Below, one piece after another: positions 1 to 8,623 of a stretch of DNA of 64,000 nt; the stretch's first letter is position 1; every line of letters starts with the position of its first letter. The stretch lies in the NCBI RefSeq assembly GCF_022884085.1, contig NZ_JAGGCS010000002.1, forward strand, positions 1 through 64,000, in the 5' to 3' direction. The translations under genes and the position numbers were made by a program. Source of the stretch: Paenirhizobium cremeum (GTDB lineage: Bacteria > Pseudomonadota > Alphaproteobacteria > Rhizobiales > Rhizobiaceae). Under the pieces are notes generated by a model. It saw nothing but the letters and a program-made list of their open reading frames with translations, was not told the origin of the DNA and searched no databases.

Positions 1-37
1 CAAGGGTGAATCCATCCGCGGCGTCGTCGTCTATTGA
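1..37 (+). CDS. S-(hydroxymethyl)glutathione dehydrogenase / class III alcohol dehydrogenase, C-terminal end (partial)
   Basis: Only the last 11 codons and a TGA are inside the window. In this frame they read KGESIRGVVVY-stop, which matches the usual tail of class III alcohol dehydrogenases (SIRsVVVf/y). The enzyme oxidises S-hydroxymethylglutathione to S-formylglutathione with NAD. S-formylglutathione hydrolase follows directly at 49, so two consecutive steps of glutathione-dependent formaldehyde oxidation are adjacent. The call rests on this short tail plus context; the catalytic part lies outside the window. Confidence 0.75.
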   Translation, partial: KGESIRGVVVY

Positions 38-48
38 AGGCGCGTGGG

Positions 49-879
49 ATGGAACTCGTGTCGCAAAGCCAGAGCTTCGGGGGAACACAGTCGGTCTACC
101 GGCACCGGTCCGAAGCCTGCGCTGCGGAAATGACTTTCGGCCTCTACCTGCCGCCTGTGGCGCGGGCTCGTCCGGTGCCGTTGCTCTGGTATCTGTCGGG
201 GCTGACCTGCACCCATGAGAACGCCATGATAAAGGCGGGACTGCAGAAATATGCGTCGGAACATGATCTGGCGGTCGTCTTTCCGGACACCTCTCCGCGG
301 GGCGAGGGTGTTGCGGACGATCAGGCATACGATCTCGGACAGGGCGCCGGTTTCTACGTGAATGCGACGCAGAAGCCCTGGGCGCGGCATTTCCGCATGT
401 ATGACTACGTCGTTTCCGAACTGCCGGCGCTGCTGCAGAAGGAGTTGCCGCTCAACGGCGTCTTCGGCATCACCGGCCACTCGATGGGCGGCCACGGCGC
501 CTTGACCATCGCGTTTCGCAATCCGGAGACCTTCCGGTCGCTCTCGGCCTTTGCGCCGATCGTCAACCCGACGCGTTCGGACTGGGGAAGGAAGCAGTTT
601 TCCGCCTATCTCGGCGACGACGAAGCTCATTGGGCGAAACACGACGCCTGCCTTCTCCTGGCCGATCTCGGCTGGAATGGAGACATCCTGATCGATCAGG
701 GTTCATCCGACCAGTTTCTCGAGCAGTTGCGACCCGAGGCGATGGCACGGCTGATGGCGGAGCGGCGCCAGCCCGGCATGCTGCGCATGCAGGCCGGATA
801 CGATCACAGTTATTATTTCGTGGCGAGTTTCGCCGAGGACCATGTGCGTTGGCATGCGGAGCGGCTGAAGGCCGCCTGA
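49..879 (+). CDS. fghA: S-formylglutathione hydrolase
   Basis: Serine hydrolase that cleaves S-formylglutathione to formate and glutathione in the cytoplasm. The 276-residue protein has the family nucleophile motif GHSMGGHGAL with Ser at about residue 145, the N-terminal signature LSGLTCTHENAM near residue 50, a late Asp (DQGSSDQF) and the catalytic His in GYDHSYYF. The length is typical. I start at ATG 49, not the in-frame TTG at 34, because GAAGG at 35-39 is well placed as a ribosome binding site and the family begins MELVSQSK-like. It follows class III alcohol dehydrogenase and precedes a cytochrome c gene by 14 bases, so all are probably one transcript. It removes the product of methanol-derived formaldehyde oxidation. 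Confidence 0.95.
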   Translation: MELVSQSQSFGGTQSVYRHRSEACAAEMTFGLYLPPVARARPVPLLWYLSGLTCTHENAMIKAGLQKYASEHDLAVVFPDTSPRGEGVADDQAYDLGQGAGFYVNATQKPWARHFRMYDYVVSELPALLQKELPLNGVFGITGHSMGGHGALTIAFRNPETFRSLSAFAPIVNPTRSDWGRKQFSAYLGDDEAHWAKHDACLLLADLGWNGDILIDQGSSDQFLEQLRPEAMARLMAERRQPGMLRMQAGYDHSYYFVASFAEDHVRWHAERLKAA

Positions 880-893
880 AGGAGAGGACAGGC

Positions 894-1301
894 ATGATTT
901 CACGACAGGCTTTGATTTTTGCATTGGCCGGCACGCTCGCGACAAGCCTTGCCGCACCGGTCACGGCGATGGAGGGCCTCAATGGCGACCCCGCCGCGGG
1001 AGAGAAGGTTTTCCGCAAGTGTCAGGCCTGCCATGCGATCGGTCCCGGCGCCGTCAGCAAGACGGGACCGCTGCTGACGGGCGTGGTCGGGCGTCCCGCT
1101 GGCAGCATCGCCGATTACTCCTATTCCGCGGGCATGGCCAAGGTGGCAGGGGAAGGGCTGGTGTGGGCGCCCGAGAAGATTTCGGAGTTCCTGACCAATC
1201 CGAAGGCATTCGTGCCCGGAACGAAGATGGCTTTCGCGGGGATTCGCAAGGATCAGGAGCGGGCCGATCTCATCGCCTATCTATCGACGTTCAACCAATA
1301 G
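894..1301 (+). CDS. c-type cytochrome (cytochrome c2 / cH-like)
   Basis: A 135-residue periplasmic monohaem cytochrome. It has a signal peptide (about residues 1-25, ending PVTA), the haem motif CQACH at residues 43-47, and a likely axial Met in PGTKMAFAG near the C-terminus, the class I cytochrome c2 pattern. ATG 894 is preceded by GGAGAGGA, and a longer upstream frame would overlap fghA. Its place directly upstream of xoxF suggests that it accepts electrons from the XoxG cytochrome and passes them to the terminal oxidase, as cH does after cL in methylotrophs. That role is inferred from position and class, not from a specific residue. Confidence 0.85.
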   Translation: MISRQALIFALAGTLATSLAAPVTAMEGLNGDPAAGEKVFRKCQACHAIGPGAVSKTGPLLTGVVGRPAGSIADYSYSAGMAKVAGEGLVWAPEKISEFLTNPKAFVPGTKMAFAGIRKDQERADLIAYLSTFNQ

Positions 1302-1471
1302 AAAGGAGCCAGGATAACCACTTTAGCATGGACCGGAGCGCCGGCGGAACCGGCCGTGGAAGGTCATGAGGCGCTTCGCAAGGCCGATGCCGGGATGGAG
1401 GAGACCGAAAGGTTGTCCCGGGGCGAAGGGGGTGGAGGACCCTGATCGGCGGTACCCAACGGGAGGATAGC

Positions 1472-3274
1472 ATGAAGAGATTGCTCACATTGCTCGCCGC
1501 ATTCGCGCTAGGCAGCTCGCAGGTCGCCTTCGCCAATTCGGATTTGCAGAAACAGATCGACGACCCCAACCAGTGGGTCATTCAGACGGGCGATTACGCC
1601 AACCAGCGTTATTCGAAGCTCGATCAGATCAACAAGGAAAACGTCGGAAAGCTGCAGGTCGCCTGGACCTTCTCGACGGGCGTCCTGCGTGGCCATGAAG
1701 GCTCTCCGCTGGTCGTCGGCAACATGATGTACGTGCATGCGCCGTTCCCCAACACGGTCTTCGCGCTCGACCTCGACAAGGAAGGCCAGATCGTCTGGAA
1801 ATACGAACCCAAGCAGGACCCGGACGTCATTCCGGTGATGTGCTGCGATACCGTCAATCGCGGCGTCGCCTATGCCGAGGGCAAGATCTTCCTGCACCAG
1901 GCCGACACCACCGTCGTCGCGCTCGATGCCAAGACCGGCAAGGTGATCTGGAGCGTCAAGAACGGTGATCCTAAGAAGGGCGAAACCAATACCGCGACAG
2001 TATTGCCGGTGAAGGACAAGGTCATCGTCGGCATTTCCGGCGGCGAGTTCGGCGTACGCGGTTCGGTGACCGCCTATTCCATGGCAGACGGCAAGCTTTT
2101 GTGGCGCGGCTATTCGATGGGTCCCGACAGCGACACGCTGATCGATCCGGAAAAGACCACCCATCTCGGCAAGCCGGTCGGCAAGGATTCCGGCCTGACC
2201 ACCTGGGAAGGCGATCAGTGGAAGATCGGCGGCGGCACGACCTGGGGCTGGTATTCCTACGATCCGGAGGAGAACCTGATCTATTACGGCTCGGGTAACC
2301 CCTCGACCTGGAACCCGACCCAGCGTCCGGGCGACAACCGCTGGTCCATGACCATCTTCGCCCGCGATGTCGATACCGGCATGACGAAATGGGTCTACCA
2401 GATGACGCCCCATGACGAATGGGACTATGACGGCGTCAACGAGATGATCCTGACGGAGCAGGATTTCGGCGGCAAGAGCCGCAAGCTGCTCACCCATTTC
2501 GACCGTAACGGCTTCGGCTATACGCTGGACCGGCTAACGGGCGAGCTTCTGGTTGCGGAGAAATACGATCCCGCCGTCAACTGGGCGACCGAGGTCGTGA
2601 TGGACCCGAAGTCCGAACAATACGGCCGTCCGCAGGTCGTTGCGCAGTACTCGACCGAGAAGAACGGCGAAGACGTCAACTCGACCGGCATCTGCCCCGC
2701 CGCTCTCGGCACCAAGGACCAGCAGCCGGCCGCCTATTCGCCGAAGACCGAACTGTTCTACGTGCCGACCAACCATGTCTGCATGGATTACGAACCCTTC
2801 CGTGTCAGCTACACCGCCGGCCAGCCCTATGTCGGGGCGACGCTCTCGATGTATCCGGCACCGGGCAGCCATGGCGGCATGGGCAATTTCATTGCCTGGG
2901 ACAACAAGGAAGGCAAGATCAAGTGGTCGCTGCCCGAGAAGTTTTCCGTCTGGTCCGGCGCGCTCGCCACGGCAGGCAATGTGGTCTTCTACGGCACGCT
3001 GGAAGGCTATCTGAAGGCCGTCGACGCCGATAGTGGTAAGGAACTCTATCGCTTCAAGACGCCATCGGGGGTCATCGGCAACGTCATGACCTACAGCCAT
3101 GGCGGCAAGCAGTACGTGGCCGTGCTTTCGGGCGTCGGCGGCTGGGCCGGTATCGGCCTCGCAGCCGGCCTGACCAACCCGAACGAAGGTCTCGGTGCTG
3201 TCGGTGGTTATGCGGCGCTCAGCGATTATACCGCGCTCGGCGGCACGCTGACCGTGTTCTCGCTGCCGAACTGA
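1472..3274 (+). CDS. xoxF: Lanthanide-dependent PQQ methanol dehydrogenase XoxF
   Basis: Periplasmic quinoprotein that oxidises methanol (and often formaldehyde), handing electrons to XoxG. The 600-residue protein has a signal peptide (cleavage near AFA-NSD at about residue 22), the vicinal disulfide Cys124-Cys125 that packs on PQQ, and tryptophan-docking beta-propeller repeats. The decisive motif is Asp318-Tyr319-Asp320: the first Asp is the catalytic base, and the second, two residues on, is the extra acidic ligand that marks lanthanide-binding XoxF; calcium enzymes (MxaF) have Ala there. ATG 1472 has GGGAGGA upstream. About 170 bases separate it from the cytochrome gene, enough for its own promoter. 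No mxaF/mxaI pair is present. PQQ must be supplied by genes elsewhere. Confidence 0.97.
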   Translation: MKRLLTLLAAFALGSSQVAFANSDLQKQIDDPNQWVIQTGDYANQRYSKLDQINKENVGKLQVAWTFSTGVLRGHEGSPLVVGNMMYVHAPFPNTVFALDLDKEGQIVWKYEPKQDPDVIPVMCCDTVNRGVAYAEGKIFLHQADTTVVALDAKTGKVIWSVKNGDPKKGETNTATVLPVKDKVIVGISGGEFGVRGSVTAYSMADGKLLWRGYSMGPDSDTLIDPEKTTHLGKPVGKDSGLTTWEGDQWKIGGGTTWGWYSYDPEENLIYYGSGNPSTWNPTQRPGDNRWSMTIFARDVDTGMTKWVYQMTPHDEWDYDGVNEMILTEQDFGGKSRKLLTHFDRNGFGYTLDRLTGELLVAEKYDPAVNWATEVVMDPKSEQYGRPQVVAQYSTEKNGEDVNSTGICPAALGTKDQQPAAYSPKTELFYVPTNHVCMDYEPFRVSYTAGQPYVGATLSMYPAPGSHGGMGNFIAWDNKEGKIKWSLPEKFSVWSGALATAGNVVFYGTLEGYLKAVDADSGKELYRFKTPSGVIGNVMTYSHGGKQYVAVLSGVGGWAGIGLAAGLTNPNEGLGAVGGYAALSDYTALGGTLTVFSLPN

Positions 3275-3293
3275 CGGCGGCCAAACGCCAGAG

Positions 3294-3324
3294 AACTGGC
3301 GCGGGAGAAAAGCCCGCGCCAGTT
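3294..3324 (+). promoter_or_regulatory. Intercistronic stem-loop between xoxF and xoxG
   Basis: A perfect 12-bp inverted repeat, AACTGGCGCGGG with CCCGCGCCAGTT, around a 7-base loop. It begins 20 bases after the xoxF stop. There is no T-run after it, so it is not a textbook terminator. It may stabilise the 3' end of xoxF mRNA or reduce read-through, which would make more XoxF than XoxG. The structure is seen in the sequence; the role is inferred. Confidence 0.6.
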
Positions 3325-3351
3325 TGCTCTCAAGGCCCAGAAGGACACAAT

Positions 3352-3882
3352 ATGAACAGCTTTGCAAAAATCTTGCCGATCGCCCTCGCCGCATCGATGC
3401 TTGCCGGACCCGTTCTGTCGCAGGATGCCGAAAAGAAGGTCGACAACATTACCGCTGTCACCAGCGAGGACGGCCGCTATTATACGGCAGACGGCGTGCC
3501 GACCTACAAGATCGCACCGGACGGGACGATCGACTGGCTGACCTATTCCGGCTTCCGGCGCTATCATTCGGAATGTCACGTCTGTCACGGGCCGGAAGGC
3601 GAGGGCTCTTCCTATGCGCCGGCGCTGAAGAACTCCGCTGTCAACATGGATTATTACGCCTTCGTCGACGTGGTGACGAACGGTCGCAAGAAGGTGGACG
3701 CGTCCCATAATTCGGTGATGCCGGCCTTCGGCGATAACGTCAACGTCATGTGCTATCTCGACGACATCTACGTCTACCTGAAGGCACGCGGTACGGATGC
3801 GCTGCCGCGCGGTCGCCCGGCCAAGAGAGAGGACAAATCCGATGCGATCCGTCAAGCGGAAGCCGATTGCCTTGGTCGCTAG
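3352..3882 (+). CDS. xoxG: Cytochrome c XoxG (cytochrome cL-like electron acceptor of XoxF)
   Basis: A 176-residue secreted monohaem cytochrome, the direct electron acceptor of XoxF in related clusters. It has a signal peptide (about residues 1-23, ending VLS), one haem-binding motif CHVCH at residues 75-79, and a conserved SVMPAFG that probably gives the sixth haem ligand. The start ATG 3352 has AAGGA upstream. The 3' end overlaps xoxJ by 41 bases, so the two genes are translated from one message. The order xoxF-xoxG-xoxJ is the standard lanthanide methanol dehydrogenase arrangement, which supports the assignment beyond the single haem motif. Confidence 0.92.
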   Translation: MNSFAKILPIALAASMLAGPVLSQDAEKKVDNITAVTSEDGRYYTADGVPTYKIAPDGTIDWLTYSGFRRYHSECHVCHGPEGEGSSYAPALKNSAVNMDYYAFVDVVTNGRKKVDASHNSVMPAFGDNVNVMCYLDDIYVYLKARGTDALPRGRPAKREDKSDAIRQAEADCLGR

Positions 3883-4708
3883 GCTGTGGGCAGGGCTGCT
3901 CGCCTTCGGGCTCGCGGTCTCGGGTCATACGCCGGTCTTCGCCCAGACGTCCGATCTGGTGTCGAAGACGGCGTTTCGCGTCTGTGCGGACCCCGCCAAC
4001 CTGCCCATGTCGGATCAAGCCGGCGCCGGTTTCGAAAACCGGATTGCCGAACTCTTCGCGGCGGAGTTGAAGCTGCCGCTGGAATATACGTGGTTTCCCA
4101 TGGCGACGGGCTTCATCCGGCGGACGCTTCAGGCCAACAAATGCGACGTGGTCATAGGCTATGCCCAGGGCGACGAGATGGTGCTCAACACCAATCATTA
4201 CTACACCTCCGGCTACGTACTGATCGTACCTGCGGATGGCCCGCTTTCGGGCGTGACGACGATCGGCGATGCGGCACTCAGGGACAAGCGCATCGGCGTG
4301 GTGGCCGGCAGTCCACCGGCGACGCAGATGACGCATTACGGGCTGATTGCGAAAGCCAAGGGTTACGATCTGATGGTCGACCGACGCTATGAAAACCCGG
4401 CGGGCGAAATGCTCTCGGACCTGAAGGCGGGAACGATCGACGCCGCCATACTCTGGGGGCCGATCGGCGGTCCGCTGGTCAAGCAGGGCTATCCGGAATT
4501 CAAGCTGATCCCGCTTCTTTCGGAAACCACGCCGCCGAAGCTCTTCTACCGCATTACCATGGGCGTGCGGCAGGGAGAGAAGGTCTGGGAGCGCAAGCTC
4601 AATTCGCTGATCCGGCGCAACCAGGACAAGATCAATGCCATCCTGACCGATGCCGGCGTGCCGCTGTTGAACGACATGGGCACGGGACCGCTGGAGGCAA
4701 AGAAATGA
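3842..4708 (+). CDS. xoxJ: XoxJ, periplasmic binding-protein-like methanol oxidation accessory protein
   Basis: A 288-residue protein of the MxaJ/XoxJ family, with a fold like amino-acid-binding periplasmic proteins. The signal peptide (about 30 residues, ending VFAQ) is followed by FRVCADPANLPMSDQAGAGF, the usual start of the mature domain, and by VVAGSPPATQM and AAILWGPIGG motifs. XoxJ is thought to help fold or activate XoxF rather than to feed a transporter. I chose ATG 3842 rather than the upstream in-frame ATG at 3797 because AGAGAGGA lies about 8 bases before it and a proper signal peptide follows. The gene overlaps xoxG by 41 bases and the next gene by 4. Confidence 0.9.
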   Translation: MRSVKRKPIALVARLWAGLLAFGLAVSGHTPVFAQTSDLVSKTAFRVCADPANLPMSDQAGAGFENRIAELFAAELKLPLEYTWFPMATGFIRRTLQANKCDVVIGYAQGDEMVLNTNHYYTSGYVLIVPADGPLSGVTTIGDAALRDKRIGVVAGSPPATQMTHYGLIAKAKGYDLMVDRRYENPAGEMLSDLKAGTIDAAILWGPIGGPLVKQGYPEFKLIPLLSETTPPKLFYRITMGVRQGEKVWERKLNSLIRRNQDKINAILTDAGVPLLNDMGTGPLEAKK

Positions 4709-5283
4709 CTGCGCGCAGCAAGGCGGTTTTGCCTTTCCTCTTCGTCCTTGCCGTTGCGGGCCTCGCCGTGGCCGAAGAGGTGCCCGCGTCGAAGACGGTG
4801 GCCGAGGAACCTGGAGATTACCGGCAGGACGAGTATCGCGCTCCGGTGCCGGCGACGCTTGCCGGCGCAACCGTCGTTTCGACGGAAGAGGCCCATCGGC
4901 TTTGGGCAAGCGGCGAAGCCGAATTCATCGACGTTTTGCCCCGCCCGCCGAAGCCGAAAGACCTGCCGGAGGGCACCATCTGGAAGGAAAAGCCGCGGAT
5001 CTCGGTCAAGGGTGCGCTCTGGCTTCCGAACACAGGCTACGGCAAGCTCGCCGATGTGACGCTCGACTATTTTCGCAAGGGGCTCGAAAAGGCATCGGGT
5101 GGCGACAAGGAACATCCCCTGCTGTTCTTCTGCCTGCCGGATTGCTGGATGTCGTGGAACGCTGCCCGGCGTGCGCTGGAACTCGGTTACGGCAAGGTCT
5201 ACTGGTATCCTGACGGCAGCGATGGCTGGGCGGCTGCCGGTTATCCGAGCGAACAATTGACGCCGGAGCCGGGCGGTTCCTGA
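4705..5283 (+). CDS. PQQ-dependent catabolism-associated CXXCW-type protein (rhodanese-like, secreted)
   Basis: A 192-residue exported protein with an N-terminal signal peptide (cut near VAEE at about residue 24). It has a rhodanese-like fold pattern: EFIDVLPRPPKP near the N-terminal half and FCLPDCWMSWNAARRA towards the end, with two Cys spaced C-x3-C before Trp. This resembles the family found only beside PQQ-dependent alcohol oxidation genes; its biochemical role is unknown. The start overlaps the xoxJ stop (ATGA), so it is translationally coupled. Only one base lies between its stop and that of the convergent gene at 5285, leaving no room for a terminator between them. Confidence 0.82.
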   Translation: MTARSKAVLPFLFVLAVAGLAVAEEVPASKTVAEEPGDYRQDEYRAPVPATLAGATVVSTEEAHRLWASGEAEFIDVLPRPPKPKDLPEGTIWKEKPRISVKGALWLPNTGYGKLADVTLDYFRKGLEKASGGDKEHPLLFFCLPDCWMSWNAARRALELGYGKVYWYPDGSDGWAAAGYPSEQLTPEPGGS

Positions 5284-5284
5284 T

Positions 5285-6286
5285 TCAATTTCCGGCGGGG
5301 TTTCCAGCCCCTTCTCCGGCCGGGCCGCCCGCGAGAAACTGGCCGAAGGCCCGGGGACCGTCGCCGGTGGCGATCTCTCCTGTTACCTCAAGCTTTTCAG
5401 TGTCGATCAGTGACATGGTGTTGGATGCCCAATTGGCAACGACGACGAACCTTCTGTCAGCCGTTGTGTCGATGCCCTCAGGATATTCGCCGACGGATAT
5501 GACTTTCACGGGGGCATAGGTCGTTGCATCGAAGACGCTGACGCTATCGTCATACTGGTTGGTGACGAAGCCGTGCCTGCCGGCAAAGGCAACGCCGTAG
5601 GGCCGTTCCCGCGTCCTGACCTTGCCAAGAACCTTGCCGTCTTCCGGATCGACCACGGTTACCGTGTTGCTGCCGACATCGGCGGTAAAAAGCCTCCCAT
5701 CCGGCGAGAATGTTATGCCAAAGGGGCGCTCTCCAACCGTGATGCGGCGATGAAGTTCGAGCGTATCCGCAGCGAAGATGGAGACCTGATCGGAATCCCG
5801 GTCTGCCGTGGCAAGCCATCTTCCATCGGCTGAAAGGGCAAGGCCAGCCGGTGCGCTTCCGGTCCTGAGCGTCGTCCTGAATTCGAGGTTGTCCGAGGCG
5901 AGAACCCAGACGCGGGCATTGTACCAGTCGGAGACGAAGACACGCTGGCGTCTGTCATCAACGGCTATTCCCATCGGACCGCCGTCGAGCCGGCGTTCGG
6001 CTGTCGGTGCCTGAGGCATCAGGCCGTAACGCCGAACGGTCTTGCTGTCGGGGCTCACGGTAAAGACGGCCTTCAGGCTCCGCGACACCGCCACGCCGGC
6101 GGGCTGGCCGGGCACAGTGAGACGTTCGACCTCGATTCCACGGCTGAGATCGATGACGCTCAGATCGCTGGAGGATTGGTTCGTCACGTAGGCATAATCG
6201 GCCTGAACCGGCTGCGGCGCCACCAATGCCGCAGCCATAACCAGTGTCAGCGGGATGCTATTTGCCGAACTTCTTTTCCAGCGCAT
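5285..6286 (-). CDS. YVTN-type beta-propeller protein associated with PQQ-dependent catabolism
   Basis: A 333-residue secreted protein made almost wholly of beta-propeller repeats: units such as YVTNQSSSDLSVIDLS, PAGVAVS, PFGITFSPDGRLFTADVGSNTVTVVDPEDGK and PEGIDTTADRRFVVVANW recur about every 42 residues. A signal peptide covers the first ~29 residues (to PVQA). I place the start at 6286, inside the end of the upstream mxaD-like gene (29-base overlap), because this gives a clean signal peptide; a further 12 codons upstream are open. Propellers of this type accompany PQQ alcohol dehydrogenase loci, possibly as partner-binding scaffolds, but no reaction is known. A second copy lies at 8624-9601. 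Confidence 0.8.
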   Translation of the reverse strand: MRWKRSSANSIPLTLVMAAALVAPQPVQADYAYVTNQSSSDLSVIDLSRGIEVERLTVPGQPAGVAVSRSLKAVFTVSPDSKTVRRYGLMPQAPTAERRLDGGPMGIAVDDRRQRVFVSDWYNARVWVLASDNLEFRTTLRTGSAPAGLALSADGRWLATADRDSDQVSIFAADTLELHRRITVGERPFGITFSPDGRLFTADVGSNTVTVVDPEDGKVLGKVRTRERPYGVAFAGRHGFVTNQYDDSVSVFDATTYAPVKVISVGEYPEGIDTTADRRFVVVANWASNTMSLIDTEKLEVTGEIATGDGPRAFGQFLAGGPAGEGAGNPAGN

Positions 6287-6791
6287 CGAGCCCTGCCTTG
6301 TAGACGGCGGTGACGGCGGCAATCGCAGCCGCGTCGTTCAAATTTTCCGGCGGATCGTTGTTTGGATAGCCGCGGTAGAATGCGCCGCGCCATTCGATGT
6401 GCGAGCCGCCGCTGGTGGTCGGCGTCACCGTCAGGTGCGAGGAATAGTTGGTGACGGGAAGAACCGCGACATCCACCTCGTTGATCCGGTAGGAATAGGA
6501 CATCTTGGCCGCGTCGTATTTGTAGAGCACTTCCAAGATGGTCGGACCGCCCTCCTTTTCCAGGGTCAGGACGCGGGTGGCGTCGATGGCGTTGCCGCCT
6601 TCGCCCTTCGTCGAAAAGACGGCGGGATGCCAGCTCATGTCCTGGAAATTGCCAATGACCGCCCAGACGGCATCGGGCGCGGCCGCGACATCGACGGCAA
6701 GGGTGAGTTTCTGACGTGTCGGTCCGTGCGCGAGGGCAATTCCCGGGATGAGCAACATAAACGTCAGTATCAGGTTACGGATGTAGGGCAT
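6258..6791 (-). CDS. MxaD-like SRPBCC-family periplasmic protein
   Basis: A 177-residue exported protein. A signal peptide (about residues 1-21, ending ALAH) is followed by a START/SRPBCC (polyketide cyclase-like) domain: LAVDVAAAPDAVWAVIGNFQDMSWHPAV, a beta-strand core with EWRGAFYRGYPN, and a long C-terminal helix. Length and composition match MxaD of methylotrophs, which is reported to assist electron transfer from methanol dehydrogenase to its cytochrome. Here it would serve XoxF/XoxG. It sits in a minus-strand trio with the DUF3280-type gene upstream (9-base gap) and the propeller downstream (overlap). The start ATG 6791 has AGGAGGAAG in front of it. Confidence 0.8.
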   Translation of the reverse strand: MPYIRNLILTFMLLIPGIALAHGPTRQKLTLAVDVAAAPDAVWAVIGNFQDMSWHPAVFSTKGEGGNAIDATRVLTLEKEGGPTILEVLYKYDAAKMSYSYRINEVDVAVLPVTNYSSHLTVTPTTSGGSHIEWRGAFYRGYPNNDPPENLNDAAAIAAVTAVYKAGLDALEKKFGK

Positions 6792-6800
6792 GCTTCCTCC

Positions 6801-7310
6801 TCACGATTTAAAGAAATGGTTTTTCAGGATGTAATCGAGCCCGCGCAGCCAGCTCACATCGGTGTTGGACCTGATGTCGACGGCGAGCGCCCGCAGCGCC
6901 TCGCCGGTTTTCACCTCCCGCAGAACGAGGTTCATGGAGAGGATCAGGTTGGAGACTTTCTGCACTTCTCCGACCAGTACGTAATCGGCGCCGAGGCGTT
7001 CCGCCATGCGCAGTTCGCAGCCATAGCAATCGGCGGGGTTGACGGTGTTGGCGAGTTCTTCCGCGATCGGGCTGTTGTCGAGGATGACGAAACCCTTTTC
7101 TGCAAAGCGCTTGCGCGTTGTCTCCTCGAGAAGTCGGGTGCGGGCGGTCTGGTCCGGGCGTTCGCCGTTATACGCACCTTCGGTCGACGTATCGATGAAG
7201 GTTATCCCGAGAAAGGCGATTTTCGCATTGGGTTTCAGCGGCTTGTCCAGGTTCGACAGGGCAAGCGGGGGCATCAGGATCAGGAAAAGCGATAACAGGA
7301 TGCGCAGCAT
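6801..7310 (-). CDS. DUF3280/DUF2380-type secreted protein of unknown function
   Basis: A protein of about 169 residues if started at the ATG at 7310, which gives a hydrophobic signal sequence (LRILLSLFLILMPPLALS); the frame stays open for 28 more codons upstream. Visible features are IAFLGITFIDTSTEGAY, a pair of Cys in ADCYGCELRMAERLGADYVLVGEVQKVSN, and an ending SWLRGLDYILKNHFF. These resemble small rhizobial proteins of the DUF3280/DUF2380 group, which have no known activity. It is the first gene of the minus-strand methanol-accessory trio. The 123-base gap to the divergent gene at 7434 probably holds both promoters. Confidence 0.65.
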   Translation of the reverse strand: MLRILLSLFLILMPPLALSNLDKPLKPNAKIAFLGITFIDTSTEGAYNGERPDQTARTRLLEETTRKRFAEKGFVILDNSPIAEELANTVNPADCYGCELRMAERLGADYVLVGEVQKVSNLILSMNLVLREVKTGEALRALAVDIRSNTDVSWLRGLDYILKNHFFKS

Positions 7311-7433
7311 GCGGGTGAGGGTAGCATAGCGAAATTGCGACACCACGATCCATAAGTATCGGTTTCGCTGCACAACCCTGACTGTTATCCTCACCTTCAG
7401 GACGGTCAGGAAGATTGGGAGGTCATTCCGACA

Positions 7434-8621
7434 ATGTCTAAGCCGCAGCTTACGCTTGCCACCCTTTGCCTTGCGCTTTTTGCGGCACCCGCTTCGTGGG
7501 CGCTTGAGGTGAAGGTAGCCTTGCTTCGCGTCGACAAACCCATGCCGCCGCCGATTTCGCGGCTCGATGTGCCTCCTGCGGATCTGGGGCTTGCCGGCGC
7601 CAAGCTCGGCAATGAGGACAATCGCACCACCGGTGCCTTCACCGGCACGGATTACAAGCTGACCACGAAGACGGTGGCGCCGGCGGAGGCTCTTGCGGCG
7701 CTGGATGCCCTCAAGGCCGAGGGTATCGGCCTCGTTGCGGTGATTTCAGACGGGGATACGCTGAAGCAGCTCGCGGACCGGGCCGGTCCCGACACATTGA
7801 TCCTCAATGCCGGTGCCCGCGACGATGCCCTGCGCGATGGCGAGTGCCGGGCAAACGTGCTGCATGTCTCGCCCAGCCGTTCGATGCTGACCGACAGCGT
7901 CGTGCAGTTCCTGATGTGGAAGAAATGGGCGCGGATCATGCTGATCTACGGCTCCCACCCCGAAGACAAGCTGCTCGCCGAGAGCTATCGCAAATCGGCC
8001 GCGAAGTTCGGCGCCAAGATTGTCGAGGAGCGCGAATTCGTCGACACCGGCGGCGCGCGGCGCACCGATACCGGCCATGTGCAGGTCCAGCGGCAGATCC
8101 CGGTTTTCACCCAGGACGCCAAGGAGCACGACGTTACCATCGCCGCCGACGAGACGGACGTTTTCGCGGCCTATCTGCCTTATCATTCCTGGGACCCGAG
8201 GCCGGTTGCGGGCTCGGCAGGGTTGATGCCGTTGTCGTGGCATCCGGCGCATGAATCCTGGGGCGCCACCCAGTTCCAGCGGCGTTTCGAAAAGCTTGCC
8301 GGCCGTAGCATGCGTGAGGAGGACTACCAGGCCTGGCTTGCCATGCGGGTTGTCGGGGAAGCCGTCACGCGCTCCGGCAAGGCGGATGCGAAGTCGATCC
8401 GCGACTATGCGCTTTCCAAGGATTTCGATCTTGCCGCCTTCAAGGGACAGAAACTGACCTTCCGCACATGGAACGGCCAGATGCGGCAGCCGATCCTGCT
8501 CGGCGACGGACGCATCACCGTCTCCGTCTCGCCGCAGGACGGTTACCTGCACCAGTTCTCCCCGCTCGACACGCTGGGGATCGACGCGCCCGAAACCGCC
8601 TGCCACGCCTTTGGAGGATAA
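7434..8621 (+). CDS. ABC transporter substrate-binding protein, PQQ-dependent catabolism type
   Basis: A 395-residue exported protein (signal peptide about residues 1-23, ending SWA) with the two-lobed LivJ-like periplasmic-binding fold: KVALLRVDKP at the mature start, GLVAVISDGDTLKQLAD, NVLHVSPSRSMLTDSVVQFLMWKKWARIMLIYGS, and a C-terminal lobe ending in TACHAFGG. It looks like the binding protein repeatedly found with PQQ-dependent alcohol dehydrogenases and with an ABC-2 exporter such as the one at 12846-14365. GGGAGG lies upstream of ATG 7434. It is the first gene of a long plus-strand operon running to 14365. The ligand is unknown; an alcohol, aldehyde or redox cofactor is conceivable. 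Confidence 0.78.
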   Translation: MSKPQLTLATLCLALFAAPASWALEVKVALLRVDKPMPPPISRLDVPPADLGLAGAKLGNEDNRTTGAFTGTDYKLTTKTVAPAEALAALDALKAEGIGLVAVISDGDTLKQLADRAGPDTLILNAGARDDALRDGECRANVLHVSPSRSMLTDSVVQFLMWKKWARIMLIYGSHPEDKLLAESYRKSAAKFGAKIVEEREFVDTGGARRTDTGHVQVQRQIPVFTQDAKEHDVTIAADETDVFAAYLPYHSWDPRPVAGSAGLMPLSWHPAHESWGATQFQRRFEKLAGRSMREEDYQAWLAMRVVGEAVTRSGKADAKSIRDYALSKDFDLAAFKGQKLTFRTWNGQMRQPILLGDGRITVSVSPQDGYLHQFSPLDTLGIDAPETACHAFGG

Positions 8622-8623
8622 GC

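Noticed and set aside
1366..1470. A 34-codon ORF between the cytochrome gene and xoxF.
   Set aside because: GAAGG is too close to its ATG and the Pro/Gly/Arg-rich product looks like GC-rich noise; its end lies on the xoxF ribosome binding site.
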